Shown: piece by piece, positions 48,921-57,270 of the stretch
How the letters are laid out: each line of letters begins with the position of its first letter
Position numbering within the stretch: the first letter of the stretch is position 1
Assembly: GCA_039201605.1 (NCBI GenBank)
Contig: JBCCRO010000005.1
Location: 1 to 64,000 of the forward strand
Source of the DNA: CADEDH01 sp039201605
Lineage (GTDB): Bacteria > Actinomycetota > Acidimicrobiia > Acidimicrobiales > SZUA-35
Length of the DNA: 64,000 bases
Direction: 5' to 3'
Translations under genes and position numbers: made by a program
The notes under the pieces: generated by a model
Databases searched by the model: none
What the model was told of the DNA's origin: nothing
Seen by the model: only the letters and a program-made list of their open reading frames with translations

Positions 48921-49472
48921 ATGGCACGACTCGACCGCCACGGCTGGCTCCGTGGAGCCTTCGCCCTGGCCGCCGCCGACGGCATGCACGCGGTGAAGGT
49001 GGAGCCGTTGGCCAAACGCCTCGGGGTGACGAAGGGATCCTTCTACCACCACTTCGACGACCGCGACGCCCTCCTCGCCGCCCTCCTCGACTACTGGGTG
49101 GAGCAGGACACCGAACGCATCATCCGCCTGGTCGACGCCGGCCCCGAGGTGCCCCCGCCTCAGGCGCTGCGCCGCCTGGTCGAGCTCACCTTCGCCAACC
49201 CGAGCGATCTCGACGGGGTGGAGTCGGCCATCCGGGAGTGGGCGGTCGAGCGACCGGAGGCGGCCGCCGTCGTGGCCGACGTCGACCATCGCCGTCTCGC
49301 CTATGTGACCGGGCTGCTGGTCGAGGCCGGGGTCGACGAGCAGCGAGCAGGCGAGCGGGCCCACGTCTTCTACCGGATCGTGATCGGCGAGTACCTGTGG
49401 CGTCGCTACGGGGGCGAGCCGATCGACATGGCCGGCGTGCACGACATGCTCGACTGGGCCCTCACCCCGTGA
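48921..49472 (+). CDS. TetR family transcriptional regulator
   Basis: This 183-residue repressor has its helix-turn-helix at residues 1-55 (RGAFALAAADGMHAVKVEPL, then AKRLGVTKGSFYHHFDDRDA) followed by an all-helical ligand domain. The N-terminus is short, with the first HTH helix almost at the start. It diverges from the DUF3995 membrane gene; the two CATACG dyads between them are its probable operators, giving autoregulation as well. It is convergent to the ABC-2 permease gene with a hairpin between. Confidence 0.9.
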   Translation: MARLDRHGWLRGAFALAAADGMHAVKVEPLAKRLGVTKGSFYHHFDDRDALLAALLDYWVEQDTERIIRLVDAGPEVPPPQALRRLVELTFANPSDLDGVESAIREWAVERPEAAAVVADVDHRRLAYVTGLLVEAGVDEQRAGERAHVFYRIVIGEYLWRRYGGEPIDMAGVHDMLDWALTP

Positions 49473-49478
49473 GGCGCA

Positions 49479-49498
49479 GCCCCGGCGCCGTCCGGGGC
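49479..49498. terminator. Bidirectional terminator hairpin
   Basis: GCCCCGG-CGCCGT-CCGGGGC, perfect 7-bp stem, lies between the convergent TetR and ABC-2 permease genes. Confidence 0.55.
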
Positions 49499-49506
49499 CA
49501 TCGCGA

Positions 49507-50289
49507 CTACGGCTGCAGTCGCCTCTCCACCCGGCTCAGGGCCAGCCTCAGCCCGAGACGACCCATCAGCAGCAGATAGGCGACCGACAACAGCGAGGTC
49601 CACCCGACGGTACCGAGGGCGAGGTCGCGGGCCAGATCGACGCCCTGATAGAGCGGGGTGGCTCGCACCACCCACTGGAGCACGTCGGGATAGCGGCTCA
49701 AGGGGAAGAAGCTGGCCGAGAACAGGAACAGCGGGTAGGTGATCAGGCCGATGAACTCGAAGTCGAACCATGAGCGGATGTAGGCGGCGCCGAGGAACCC
49801 GACCCCGCCGAAGGCGAAGGCCACCAGCATCCCGGTCGGCACCAGCAGCAATCCCCACCACGACTCGATCAGGCCCAACGCCGCCATGGCAACGACGAAC
49901 GCCCCACTCTGGGCGCCGACGAGGGCCAGCACCCACAGCAGCTCACCCCAGATCACGTCGACCACCCGCACCGGGCTGGCCAGGAGGGCGTCGTAGCTGC
50001 GGACCCACTTGAGCTTGGAGAAGAAGTCGACGGTGGTGGCGAAGACGGCGGCGTTCATCGCCGCCCCGGCCAACATGGCGGGGGCGACGAACGTCTGATA
50101 GCTGACCGGTCCCGACGGCAGCTCGACGGCGTCGATGAGCACCCCGACCCCGACGCCGATGGAGAAGAGGAAGATGAACGGCTCCAGCAGTCGACCGACC
50201 AACACCGCGCCGTAGTGGCGGTTGATGGTCCAGTTGCGCTCCAGGACCCGCAGGGCGAGCGTGGGCCGTCGACGATGGACGGCGGTCAC
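49507..50289 (-). CDS. ABC-2 type transporter permease (second)
   Basis: This 260-residue membrane protein of the ABC-2/DrrB-NodJ kind has six helices (LVGRLLEPFIFLFSIGVGVG, MLAGAAMNAAVFATTVDFFS, then SYDALLASPVRVVDVIWGEL, and a typical end YPDVLQWVVRATPLYQGVDL). The start is GTG 50289, overlapping the stop of the first permease (GTGA, 50286-50289), so the two subunits are translationally coupled. A longer frame reaching 50997 is antisense-frame shadow. With the ATPase it forms a polysaccharide-, lipid- or drug-exporting complex. Confidence 0.88.
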   Translation of the reverse strand: MTAVHRRRPTLALRVLERNWTINRHYGAVLVGRLLEPFIFLFSIGVGVGVLIDAVELPSGPVSYQTFVAPAMLAGAAMNAAVFATTVDFFSKLKWVRSYDALLASPVRVVDVIWGELLWVLALVGAQSGAFVVAMAALGLIESWWGLLLVPTGMLVAFAFGGVGFLGAAYIRSWFDFEFIGLITYPLFLFSASFFPLSRYPDVLQWVVRATPLYQGVDLARDLALGTVGWTSLLSVAYLLLMGRLGLRLALSRVERRLQP

Positions 50290-51074
50290 GACCGCAACCG
50301 CCAGGCGAAGGCCTGCTGGGCGGCGCGGCCGCCGGCGATCAACCAGGCCAGCACGACGGCGAGATGCAGCAGCGGCGACCACGCCGGAGCCAGGCCCGCC
50401 GCCAACCAGCGAGACAGCTCGACCGCATGCCACAACGGGAAGATCGCCACCACCACCCGGAGCAGCAGCGGCAGGGATTCGACGGCGAAGAACAACCCGG
50501 AGAACAGATACAGCGGGGCGATGCCGACCCGGCTGATCGGGTCGAACCACCGGTCGGAGTCCTGGCGGGCGGTGAAGGCCATCAGCGGGGCGGTGAAGGC
50601 GACGGCGGTGATCACGGCCAGGGGTAGGGCGGCCACGGCCCGGATCGAGCCGATGGCCCCCAGGGCCGAGGCCACGATGAGGAGCACGGTGGCCTGGACC
50701 AGGGCCCGTCCCCCGACCCACACCAGCCAGCCGAGCGCCACCTCCGCCGGTCGGATGGGGCTGGCGACCATGGCGTGATGGAAGCCGAGCCACCGGTGCC
50801 CGGCCATGATCGGCCACAGGCCGGAGTTGCCGGCCGCCAGTACCGGTGCCCCGACCAGCAGCCCGGGCGCCACGAACTCGAGGTAGCTGAGGCCGCCGAA
50901 GCTCTCCGGCTCCTCGACCAGGCCCTCCAGGCCATAGCCCAGGGTGACGAGGAACAGCAGCGGGGCGGCGAAGAGGCTGAACACCGACGCCACCCACGAG
51001 CGCCGGTAGTGACGCAGCTCGCGCTCGGCCGCCCGGCCGACCCGGCGCAGCGAGGGGCGGGCGGCGGCGGCCAC
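50286..51074 (-). CDS. ABC-2 type transporter permease (first)
   Basis: This 262-residue ABC-2 permease has six helices and an Arg-rich cytoplasmic N-terminus (RRVGRAAERELRHYRRSWVA). It has the conserved AGHRWLGFHHAMVASPIRPA loop after helix 3 and DPISRVGIAPLYLFSGLFFA near the end. The GTG start at 51074 is 2 nt after the ATPase stop. It is paralogous to the downstream permease; the pair probably forms a heterodimeric exporter of NodJ/DrrB type. Confidence 0.9.
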   Translation of the reverse strand: MAAAARPSLRRVGRAAERELRHYRRSWVASVFSLFAAPLLFLVTLGYGLEGLVEEPESFGGLSYLEFVAPGLLVGAPVLAAGNSGLWPIMAGHRWLGFHHAMVASPIRPAEVALGWLVWVGGRALVQATVLLIVASALGAIGSIRAVAALPLAVITAVAFTAPLMAFTARQDSDRWFDPISRVGIAPLYLFSGLFFAVESLPLLLRVVVAIFPLWHAVELSRWLAAGLAPAWSPLLHLAVVLAWLIAGGRAAQQAFAWRLRS

Positions 51075-51076
51075 CG

Positions 51077-52078
51077 TCAGCCCTCCACCAGCGTGCGACC
51101 GGTCAGGGTGAGGAAGACGTCCTCAAGCGTCGAACGGCGCACCAGCGCCGAGACCACGGCCGCGGTGTCCACCGACGCCGCCAGCTTGGGCACCACGGCA
51201 TCGCCGTCGTCGGCGTAGACCAGCAGCCGGTCGGGCAGCGTCTCGGTCCGCAGGTCGAGTTCCCCGGCGGCGCCGAGCACCTCGTCCCGATCGACCTCGG
51301 TGGCCAGGCGCAACTCCACCACGTCGCGGGTGCAGTGTTTGGCGATGAGCGACGCCGGCGACCCCTCGTCCTTGATCCGCCCCTGGTCCATGATCACCAG
51401 CCGGTCGCACAGCTGCTCGGCCTCGTCCATGTAATGGGTTGTGAGCAGCAGGCTGGTGCCCGCCGCCTTGAGCTCCCACAGTCGCTCCCACAGCAGGTGG
51501 CGGGCCTGGGGGTCGAGGCCGGTGGTCGGCTCGTCGAGGAGGACCAGCTCGGGGTCGTTGAGCAGGGCCCGGGCGATGACCAGACGGCGACGCATGCCTC
51601 CGCTGAGGTGGTCGACCTTGTCGTGGCGGCGTTCGGCCAGCTGCACGAAACGCAGCTGCTCGGCCACCTTGGCCGCCAGGGGCCCTCGAGGGATGCCGAA
51701 GTAGCGGCCGTAGATCGTGAGGTTGTCCTCGGCCGACAGGTCGACGTCGAGGTTGTCGGTCTGGGGCACCACCCCGAGGCGCTCGCGGATGGCGGGGCCG
51801 TCGGTGATCGGATCGAGACCGAGCACGCTCAGGTCACCGCCGGTAATGCGCGAGGTGCAGCCGATCATGCGCATGGCCGAGGTCTTGCCTGCCCCGTTCG
51901 GCCCGAGCAGGCCGAACGCCTCACCCCGGTTCACGTCGAAGTCGATCCCGTCGACGGCGACGAAGTCGCCGAAGCGCTTCAGCAGCGACCGGGCGCGCAC
52001 GAGCGGCGGAGCGGCGCCGCCGCCCCCCTCCGGGGAGGCGTCGTCGGGCGGGCGGGGGAGGGGGGCGGGGGAGGACAT
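51077..52078 (-). CDS. ABC-2 exporter ATP-binding protein (NodI/DrrA-like)
   Basis: This 333-residue ATPase has a disordered N-terminus of about 25 residues, Walker A GPNGAGKTS, Q-loop VVPQTDNLDVDLSAEDNL, signature LSGGMRRRLVIARALL, Walker B LVLLDEPTTGLD and the switch His in LTTHYMDEAEQL. The Q-loop wording is typical of NodI-type (lipo-oligosaccharide) and DrrA-type exporters. A C-terminal regulatory domain of about 90 residues follows. ATG 52078 was chosen; an ATG 21 nt upstream is also in frame. It is divergent from hrpB, 85 bp apart, and heads the two-permease operon. Confidence 0.93.
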   Translation of the reverse strand: MSSPAPLPRPPDDASPEGGGGAAPPLVRARSLLKRFGDFVAVDGIDFDVNRGEAFGLLGPNGAGKTSAMRMIGCTSRITGGDLSVLGLDPITDGPAIRERLGVVPQTDNLDVDLSAEDNLTIYGRYFGIPRGPLAAKVAEQLRFVQLAERRHDKVDHLSGGMRRRLVIARALLNDPELVLLDEPTTGLDPQARHLLWERLWELKAAGTSLLLTTHYMDEAEQLCDRLVIMDQGRIKDEGSPASLIAKHCTRDVVELRLATEVDRDEVLGAAGELDLRTETLPDRLLVYADDGDAVVPKLAASVDTAAVVSALVRRSTLEDVFLTLTGRTLVEG

Positions 52079-52163
52079 CGCTGTCCAAGCGTGGCACATC
52101 CGGGTGGCCGGCCGCGAGCCGATCGGCCCGGTGGCGACGTCGGAGGGCTACACAGGAGGATCC

Positions 52164-54668
52164 ATGGCGCCCGCCCCCCTACCTCGCACCAGCACCGATC
52201 TACCGGTGGAATCGCACGCCGACGCCATCGCCGCCGCCGTCGCCGACGGTGGCCTGGTACTGACGGCGGAGCCCGGGGCGGGCAAGACCAGCATCGTGCC
52301 CCTGGTGGCGGCCGAGGCCGTCGCCGGTCGGGTCCTGCTGCTCCAACCCCGTCGGCTCGCCGCCCGGGCCGCCGCCCGCCGTCTGGCCGATCTGGTCGTC
52401 GGCGGCGGTGGGATCGGGGGCGCGGTCGGGCTGACGATGCGGGGCGAGCGCCGGGTCGGTGCCGACACCCGGGTCGAGGTGATGACCGAGGCGGTGCTGA
52501 CCAACCGGCTCCAGCGGGATCCCGAGCTGGAGGGGGTGGGGGCCGTGGTGTTCGACGAGTTCCACGAGCGCAACCTTCACAGCGACCTCGGCCTGGCGAT
52601 GGCCATCGAGTCCCGGGCCGCGCTGCGACCCGACCTGGCGCTGGTGGTGATGTCGGCCACCCTCGACGCCGAACCCGTGGCCGGGCTCCTGGCCCACGAC
52701 CGCCCGCAGGGGCCGCCACCGGTGATCGCGGTGCCGGGTCGGACCCACCCGGTGGAGACCATCCACCTCGACCGCCCCGATCGGCGCACCTGGCCCGACG
52801 CCGTGGCCGCCGCCACCCGGCGAGCCCTGGCCGAGGTGGCGGGCGATGTGCTGGTGTTCGTCCCCGGACGGGCCGAGATCGCCCGGGTCGGCGAACGGCT
52901 ACGGAACTGCGGGGCCGAGGTGATCGAGCTGCACGGCGGCATCCCGCCGGCCCAGCGCGATCGGGTGTTGGAGGCCGGGAGCGGCCGACGGGTGGTGGTG
53001 GCCACCGCCGTGGCCGAGACGTCGGTGACGCTGCCCGGCATCGAGGCCGTCGTCGACGGGGGTCTGGCCCGCCACGCCCAGTTCGACGCCGAGACCGGCC
53101 TGGGCCGTCTGGAGACCAGGTTCGTGACCCGGTTCTCGGCCGATCAGCGCCGGGGCCGGGCCGGGCGCCTCGGCCCCGGTCGGTGCTACCGGCTGTGGTC
53201 GGCGTCGGAGCACGCCCACCTCGACGATGCCGCGCCACCCGAGATCCAGGGCGGCGACCCGGTGCCGGTGGCCTACGAACTGGCCCGGTGGGGCGACGCC
53301 GATGCCACCTCGCTCCCCCTGCTCGACCATCCGGGTGCCGACCGGATCCGGGCCGGGCGGGCCCTGCTCGACGATCTCGGTCTCGTCGACGGTGACGGCA
53401 CCCTCAGTCGGCGGGGCCGCCGGCAGGCCCGGCTCGGTGTCCACCCCCGCACCGGGGCGCTGCTGTTCCACGCCCATGAGCACGGCCTCGACCTGGGGCT
53501 GGCCACCCTGGCCGCCGCCGCCCTGGAGGACGACGGGCTCGCCGACGGGCGGGACTTCGCCGCCGAGCTCGATCGACGACGGGGTGCCCTCCAAGGAAGC
53601 GCCGACCGTCTCCGCCGACGGCTCGATCAGCTCCCTCCATCCTCCGGGCGGTCCGACGGGCGGCCGGACGGAGGCCACGCCGAGGGGGCTCCTCGCCGGG
53701 CCGGTGGTGGCGACGACCTCGGCTCGCTGCTGGCCGGCGCCTGGCCCGACCGCATCGCCCTGACCCGTTCCGGTCGGGCGGGGTCGTTCCTGGCCGCCAA
53801 CGGTCACGAGGTGGCGGTGCCGGAGGGCGACCCGCTGGCCCGTCACGAGTTCCTGGTCGTGGTCGAGGCCGATGGTCGGCGCCCCACGGCCGCCCTCCGT
53901 CGGGCGGTCGGCCTCGATCGCGCCACCGCTCTGGCGGCGGCGGGCGACCGGGTGGCGTGGCACGACCATGTCCGCTGGGACGACCGGACCGGTGCGGTGA
54001 AGGCCGAGCGGCAGCGTCGGCTGGGGGCGATCGTGCTCCACACCGAGCCGCTCGACGACCCGCCGGTCGATCTGGTGGCCGCCGCCCTGGCCGAGGGCCT
54101 CCGGCGGCGGGGGCTCGATGTGCTCCCGTGGCCGGATCGGGCGGTCGTCCTCCGACAGCGCCTGGCCTGGCTTCATCGGCAGGCGCCTGACGTCTGGCCT
54201 GCGGTCGACGACGACGCCGTGGTCGACCGGGCCCGAGCATGGATCGCCGCCGCCGGGAGCACCTCGCTCGACGACCTGGCCCGGCTCGACGTCGCCGCCC
54301 GATTGCTCGACGACCTCGACTGGCGACTGCGGGCCGACCTCGACCGGCTGGCCCCGACCGCCCGCCAACTGCCGACTGGCCGCAGCCGACGTATCGACTA
54401 CGCCGCGGGCCGCCCGGTGTGGTCGGTCCGCCTCCAGGACGTCCTCGGGCTCGACGTCCACCCCACGATCGGGCCCCACGCCGAACCCCTCACCGTCGAG
54501 CTCCTGTCCCCCGCCGATCGGCCGGCCCAGGTCACCACCGACCTCCCCGGCTTCTGGCGCGGTACCTACGCCGCGGTCCGGGCCGACCTCCGGGGTCGCT
54601 ACCCCAAGCACCGGTGGCCCGAGCGGCCATGGGAGGCCGAGCCGGGTCGGCGGACCCGGGGCCGGTAG
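52164..54668 (+). CDS. hrpB: ATP-dependent helicase HrpB
   Basis: This 834-residue DExH-box helicase matches HrpB in length and order. The helicase core has Walker A TAEPGAGKTS (about 33-42), the DEFH box in AVVFDEFHERNLH, motif III MSATLD, and motif VI in QRRGRAGRLGPGRCYRLW. The HA2/winged region follows, then the HrpB-specific C-terminal domain ending in the conserved TYAAVRADLRGRYPKHRWPE. It unwinds RNA or RNA-DNA duplexes; its physiological role is not well defined. ATG 52164 has CAGGAGGATCC immediately upstream. A longer frame to the left is antisense to the ABC ATPase. It is convergent to the dehydrogenase gene. Confidence 0.94.
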   Translation: MAPAPLPRTSTDLPVESHADAIAAAVADGGLVLTAEPGAGKTSIVPLVAAEAVAGRVLLLQPRRLAARAAARRLADLVVGGGGIGGAVGLTMRGERRVGADTRVEVMTEAVLTNRLQRDPELEGVGAVVFDEFHERNLHSDLGLAMAIESRAALRPDLALVVMSATLDAEPVAGLLAHDRPQGPPPVIAVPGRTHPVETIHLDRPDRRTWPDAVAAATRRALAEVAGDVLVFVPGRAEIARVGERLRNCGAEVIELHGGIPPAQRDRVLEAGSGRRVVVATAVAETSVTLPGIEAVVDGGLARHAQFDAETGLGRLETRFVTRFSADQRRGRAGRLGPGRCYRLWSASEHAHLDDAAPPEIQGGDPVPVAYELARWGDADATSLPLLDHPGADRIRAGRALLDDLGLVDGDGTLSRRGRRQARLGVHPRTGALLFHAHEHGLDLGLATLAAAALEDDGLADGRDFAAELDRRRGALQGSADRLRRRLDQLPPSSGRSDGRPDGGHAEGAPRRAGGGDDLGSLLAGAWPDRIALTRSGRAGSFLAANGHEVAVPEGDPLARHEFLVVVEADGRRPTAALRRAVGLDRATALAAAGDRVAWHDHVRWDDRTGAVKAERQRRLGAIVLHTEPLDDPPVDLVAAALAEGLRRRGLDVLPWPDRAVVLRQRLAWLHRQAPDVWPAVDDDAVVDRARAWIAAAGSTSLDDLARLDVAARLLDDLDWRLRADLDRLAPTARQLPTGRSRRIDYAAGRPVWSVRLQDVLGLDVHPTIGPHAEPLTVELLSPADRPAQVTTDLPGFWRGTYAAVRADLRGRYPKHRWPERPWEAEPGRRTRGR

Positions 54669-54696
54669 CGCGGTTCGCTCGTCGAGGAGACGGCCT

Positions 54697-55623
54697 CTAG
54701 GCGGTCGGTGGGGGCAGGTACCGACGACTGATACCGGCGATGTCGAGATCGGCCTCGGCCCCGGCGGCGCCGGCGGCGAACACGTCCCGGGCGGCCGTCG
54801 CCGTCGGGAGCTCGGCCCCCCGCTCATCGGCGGCGGCGACGAGGTAGGCGAGGTCCTTGGCCACCAGACGAACGGGGAAGTTGGGGTTGAGATCGTCGGC
54901 GGTCACCAGGCCGAGTATCCGCTCCAGGGCTGGCGAGGTGATCGGGAGGGCGGCCAGGAACCCGGCGGCGTCCTCGGTCGGCATGCCGCTGCGGCCGAGG
55001 AAGCCCAGCATCTCGGCGTAGGCAGCCACCTGGGTGGCGAACAGGCCGTTGACGGCGAGCTTGGCCTCGGCCCCGGCGCCCGGGGCGCCGAGATGGCGGA
55101 CGGCGCTCGCCCACGTCGACAGCACGGGTCGCACACGATCGAGGGCGCCCGGCTCGGCACCGGCCAGCACCACGAGAGCCCCGGCCTCGGCCTGCGGGCG
55201 CGATCCCACCACCGGAGCCTCCACGAACGGCCGCTCCCGCGCCGCGCAGCGCTCGGCCAGCGAGCCGATCCACGACGGCGACAAGGTGGAGGACTCGACC
55301 GCGACCGCATGGGGCTCGAGGGCGTCGAGCACCCCGGTGTCGGCGTCGAGCCAGAGGGACTGCGATGCCTCGTCGTCGGCCACCATGGCCACGACAACGT
55401 CGGCACCGACCACGGCGGCCCGAGCCTCGTCGGCGACGACCACCGGTGCCTGGTCGGCCAGACGCCGAGCGGCGTCGGGCGTGCGATTCCACACGGCCAC
55501 CCGGTGGCCGGCGGCCGCGGCGCGGGCGGCCATGCGGGAGCCCATGGCCCCCAGGCCGAGCACGGCGACCGAGGTCGGCCGATCGGTGGCGGTGACGGAT
55601 GGGGACGGATCGGGGGACGTCAT
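54697..55623 (-). CDS. NAD(P)-dependent dehydrogenase, 3-hydroxyisobutyrate dehydrogenase family
   Basis: This 308-residue oxidoreductase has a Rossmann N-terminal domain with VAVLGLGAMGSRMAARAAAA (residues about 18-37) and VAVWNRTP. The catalytic-region motif VEAPVVGSRPQAEAGALVVL follows at about 130. The all-helical dimerisation domain contains the conserved Lys in AKLAVNGLFATQVAAYAEML and VRLVAKDLAYLVAAADERG. Members reduce or oxidise beta-hydroxy acids or act as imine reductases. ATG 55623 follows CGAGGAGCCCGAC. It diverges from a TetR gene with a large operator between, so expression is ligand-induced. Confidence 0.9.
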   Translation of the reverse strand: MTSPDPSPSVTATDRPTSVAVLGLGAMGSRMAARAAAAGHRVAVWNRTPDAARRLADQAPVVVADEARAAVVGADVVVAMVADDEASQSLWLDADTGVLDALEPHAVAVESSTLSPSWIGSLAERCAARERPFVEAPVVGSRPQAEAGALVVLAGAEPGALDRVRPVLSTWASAVRHLGAPGAGAEAKLAVNGLFATQVAAYAEMLGFLGRSGMPTEDAAGFLAALPITSPALERILGLVTADDLNPNFPVRLVAKDLAYLVAAADERGAELPTATAARDVFAAGAAGAEADLDIAGISRRYLPPPTA

Positions 55624-55657
55624 GTCGGGCTCCTCGGGTCTGGCCGGCTCGGCGAGC

Positions 55658-55684
55658 AATTACAAGACTAAAGGTCCTGTAATT
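55658..55684. promoter_or_regulatory. TetR operator between dehydrogenase and regulator
   Basis: A 27-bp dyad has arms AATTACA (55658-55664) and TGTAATT (55678-55684), with inner GAC/GTC pairs and a 5-bp centre; one position mismatched. It lies 35 bp before the dehydrogenase start and 46 bp before the TetR start. Confidence 0.75.
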
Positions 55685-55716
55685 GAATAACTCAACTCGC
55701 GGTCTACAAATTGACC

Positions 55717-55722
55717 TACCCT
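55717..55722 (+). promoter_or_regulatory. Leaderless -10 box of the TetR gene
   Basis: TACCCT is followed by 7 nt (GACCGTC) and ATG 55730, with no Shine-Dalgarno. Confidence 0.6.
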
Positions 55723-55729
55723 GACCGTC

Positions 55730-56338
55730 ATGCCCCGTGGCCGCACCCGCGACGACAACGCCCGCCTCCGCATCCTCGATGCCGCCTTCGAGCTCGTCGG
55801 GGGCGACGGGCCGGGGGCGGTCACGATCAACTCGATCGCCGCCGAGGCCGGCGTGGCCAAGCAGACGATCTACCGGTGGTGGCCGTCGCGCACCGCCGTC
55901 GTCCTCGACGCCCTGGTCCACGGCACGATGCGGGCCACCCCGTTCCGCCGGTCGGACGACATCCGGGGCGATTTCGAGCGTCACCTGGCGGCCGTGATCA
56001 AGCTCTTCAACTCGCCGACGGGGGCGGTCATCCGTGAGCTGGTGGCCGACGCCCAATCGGACGAGGACATCGCCGATGAGTTCCGAGCGCGCTTCTGGGG
56101 CCCACGACGGGACCTGTCGGCGGCCCGGCTCCGGGCCGGTCAGGAGCAGGGAACGATCCGATCGGATCTCGACGTCGAGCTGGTCCTCGACACCGTCTAC
56201 GGACCCCTGTGGCTACGACTCCTGATCGGCCATCTGCCGATGCGTCGGACCGACGCCGCCCGCATCGTCGACGCCGTGTGGCCCGGCATCGGCGCCGCCC
56301 ACCAAGACGGGGCCCGAATCGCCGCCGCCGACGACTGA
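55730..56338 (+). CDS. TetR family transcriptional regulator
   Basis: This 202-residue repressor has its DNA-binding domain at residues 8-60 (RLRILDAAFELVGGDGPGAV, then INSIAAEAGVAKQTIYRWWP) and a TetR_C-like ligand domain with the common RARFWGPRRDLSAARLRAGQ and GPLWLRLLIGHLPM. It diverges from the dehydrogenase gene, and the AATTACA-type dyad is its likely operator. The last 126 bp overlap the 3' end of the convergent MerR gene, which is unusual. Confidence 0.9.
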   Translation: MPRGRTRDDNARLRILDAAFELVGGDGPGAVTINSIAAEAGVAKQTIYRWWPSRTAVVLDALVHGTMRATPFRRSDDIRGDFERHLAAVIKLFNSPTGAVIRELVADAQSDEDIADEFRARFWGPRRDLSAARLRAGQEQGTIRSDLDVELVLDTVYGPLWLRLLIGHLPMRRTDAARIVDAVWPGIGAAHQDGARIAAADD

Positions 56339-56770
56339 CCGGGGCCCACTAGCCGGGCCGGGCCGCCGATCCGGCGGCGCCGACCGTGTCCCGGCGGTCG
56401 CCGCCCGCAGCAGGCGGCGGAAGTTCGGGCAGGCCATGTGGTCGGTGGCCGGGCAGGCGGCGACGTGGCGGAGGTTGTCCCGCATGGCGGCGAGTCGGTC
56501 GATCGTGGCGTCGATCTCATCGGCCTTGCCCAGGAGCTGTTGCCGATCGATCCGGGGGCGGCCGTCGTCGGAGAACATGTCGGCGATCTCGTCCAGGCTG
56601 AACCCGGCTTGGCGACCGAGGCCGACCAGCGCCAGCCGGTCGATCACGTCGTCGTCGAACTGGCGGCGCAGCCCGTGACGACCGGTGGAACGGATGAGGC
56701 CCTTGCCCTCGTAGTAGCGCAGGGTCGATGCGGGCAGACCGGACTTCTCCGCCACGTCGGCGATGTCCAC
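56213..56770 (-). CDS. MerR family transcriptional regulator
   Basis: This 185-residue regulator has the MerR winged helix-turn-helix at residues 1-70 (DIADVAEKSGLPASTLRYYE, then GKGLIRSTGRHGLRRQFDDD and QAGFSLDEIADMF), followed by the dimerisation helix. A Cys-containing stretch (VAACPATDHMACPNFRRLL, three residues able to bind metal or sense redox) follows. The last 60 residues are low-complexity, and 42 codons run antisense into the TetR gene, so the natural end may be extended by loss of a stop. It diverges from the DUF2798/methyltransferase pair, which has a MerR-type promoter. ATG 56770 has a GAGGAGCTCGCCGTGG leader. Confidence 0.85.
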   Translation of the reverse strand: MDIADVAEKSGLPASTLRYYEGKGLIRSTGRHGLRRQFDDDVIDRLALVGLGRQAGFSLDEIADMFSDDGRPRIDRQQLLGKADEIDATIDRLAAMRDNLRHVAACPATDHMACPNFRRLLRAATAGTRSAPPDRRPGPASGPRSVVGGGDSGPVLVGGADAGPHGVDDAGGVGPTHRQMADQES

Positions 56771-56825
56771 GGCGAGCTCCTCGTCGTCGGGTGCGGCTCA
56801 CCTTCAACGGTATGGACGTCGGGCC

Positions 56826-56856
56826 TTGACTTCAAGTCGACTTCAAGTGGCACGCT
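56826..56856 (+). promoter_or_regulatory. MerR-type promoter with 19-bp spacer
   Basis: TTGACT (56826-56831) and CACGCT (56851-56856) are separated by 19 bp. The spacer region carries the near-palindrome ACTTcAAGTCGACTTcAAGT (56829-56848). Long spacers with a dyad between -35 and -10 are the hallmark of MerR-activated promoters. It faces the DUF2798 gene. Confidence 0.6.
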
Positions 56857-56892
56857 TGGCGGCGGAATCGATCGCCCCACCGAGGAGGCACC

Positions 56893-57270
56893 ATGGGCTC
56901 CCCCACCGAACTCGCCCCGGACCAGGTCCCCGACCCCGGCCGCCACCACTCACCCGACCCGGCCGAGACGACCGAGACACCCGGACCGTCGGAGGGACGC
57001 CGCCGGCTGCAGGTCGTCCCCGCCCGCTGGTCGACCATCACCTTCGTCCTGCTGCTGAGCGGCCTGATGACCCTGATCGTGAGTGGCATCTCGACCGCCA
57101 GAAACCTCGGCGTCGACGACGGGTTCGTCGGCGACTGGCTGTCGGCGTTCGCCTCGTCGTGGCCGGTGACCTTCCCCACCGCCCTCGTCGTCATCCCTCT
57201 CGTGCGCCGCATCGTGGCGGCCGTGGTGGTGCCGGTCGATCCGGCGTCGCCTCGACCGGAGCGGGGGTGA
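56893..57270 (+). CDS. DUF2798 family membrane protein
   Basis: This 125-residue protein has a hydrophilic N-terminus of about 45 residues and two membrane helices. VVPARWSTITFVLLLSGLMT, LIVSGISTARNLGVDDGFVG, then SSWPVTFPTALVVIPLVRRI fit DUF2798 closely. Function unknown. The ATG at 56893 follows GAGGAGGCACC. Its stop overlaps the GTG start of the methyltransferase gene (GTGA), so both belong to one operon under the MerR-type promoter. Confidence 0.85.
   Translation: MGSPTELAPDQVPDPGRHHSPDPAETTETPGPSEGRRRLQVVPARWSTITFVLLLSGLMTLIVSGISTARNLGVDDGFVGDWLSAFASSWPVTFPTALVVIPLVRRIVAAVVVPVDPASPRPERG

Noticed and set aside
51717..52163. 149-residue N-terminal extension of HrpB
   Set aside because: It is antisense to the ABC ATPase gene; the good ribosome site and conserved HrpB N-terminus begin at 52164.
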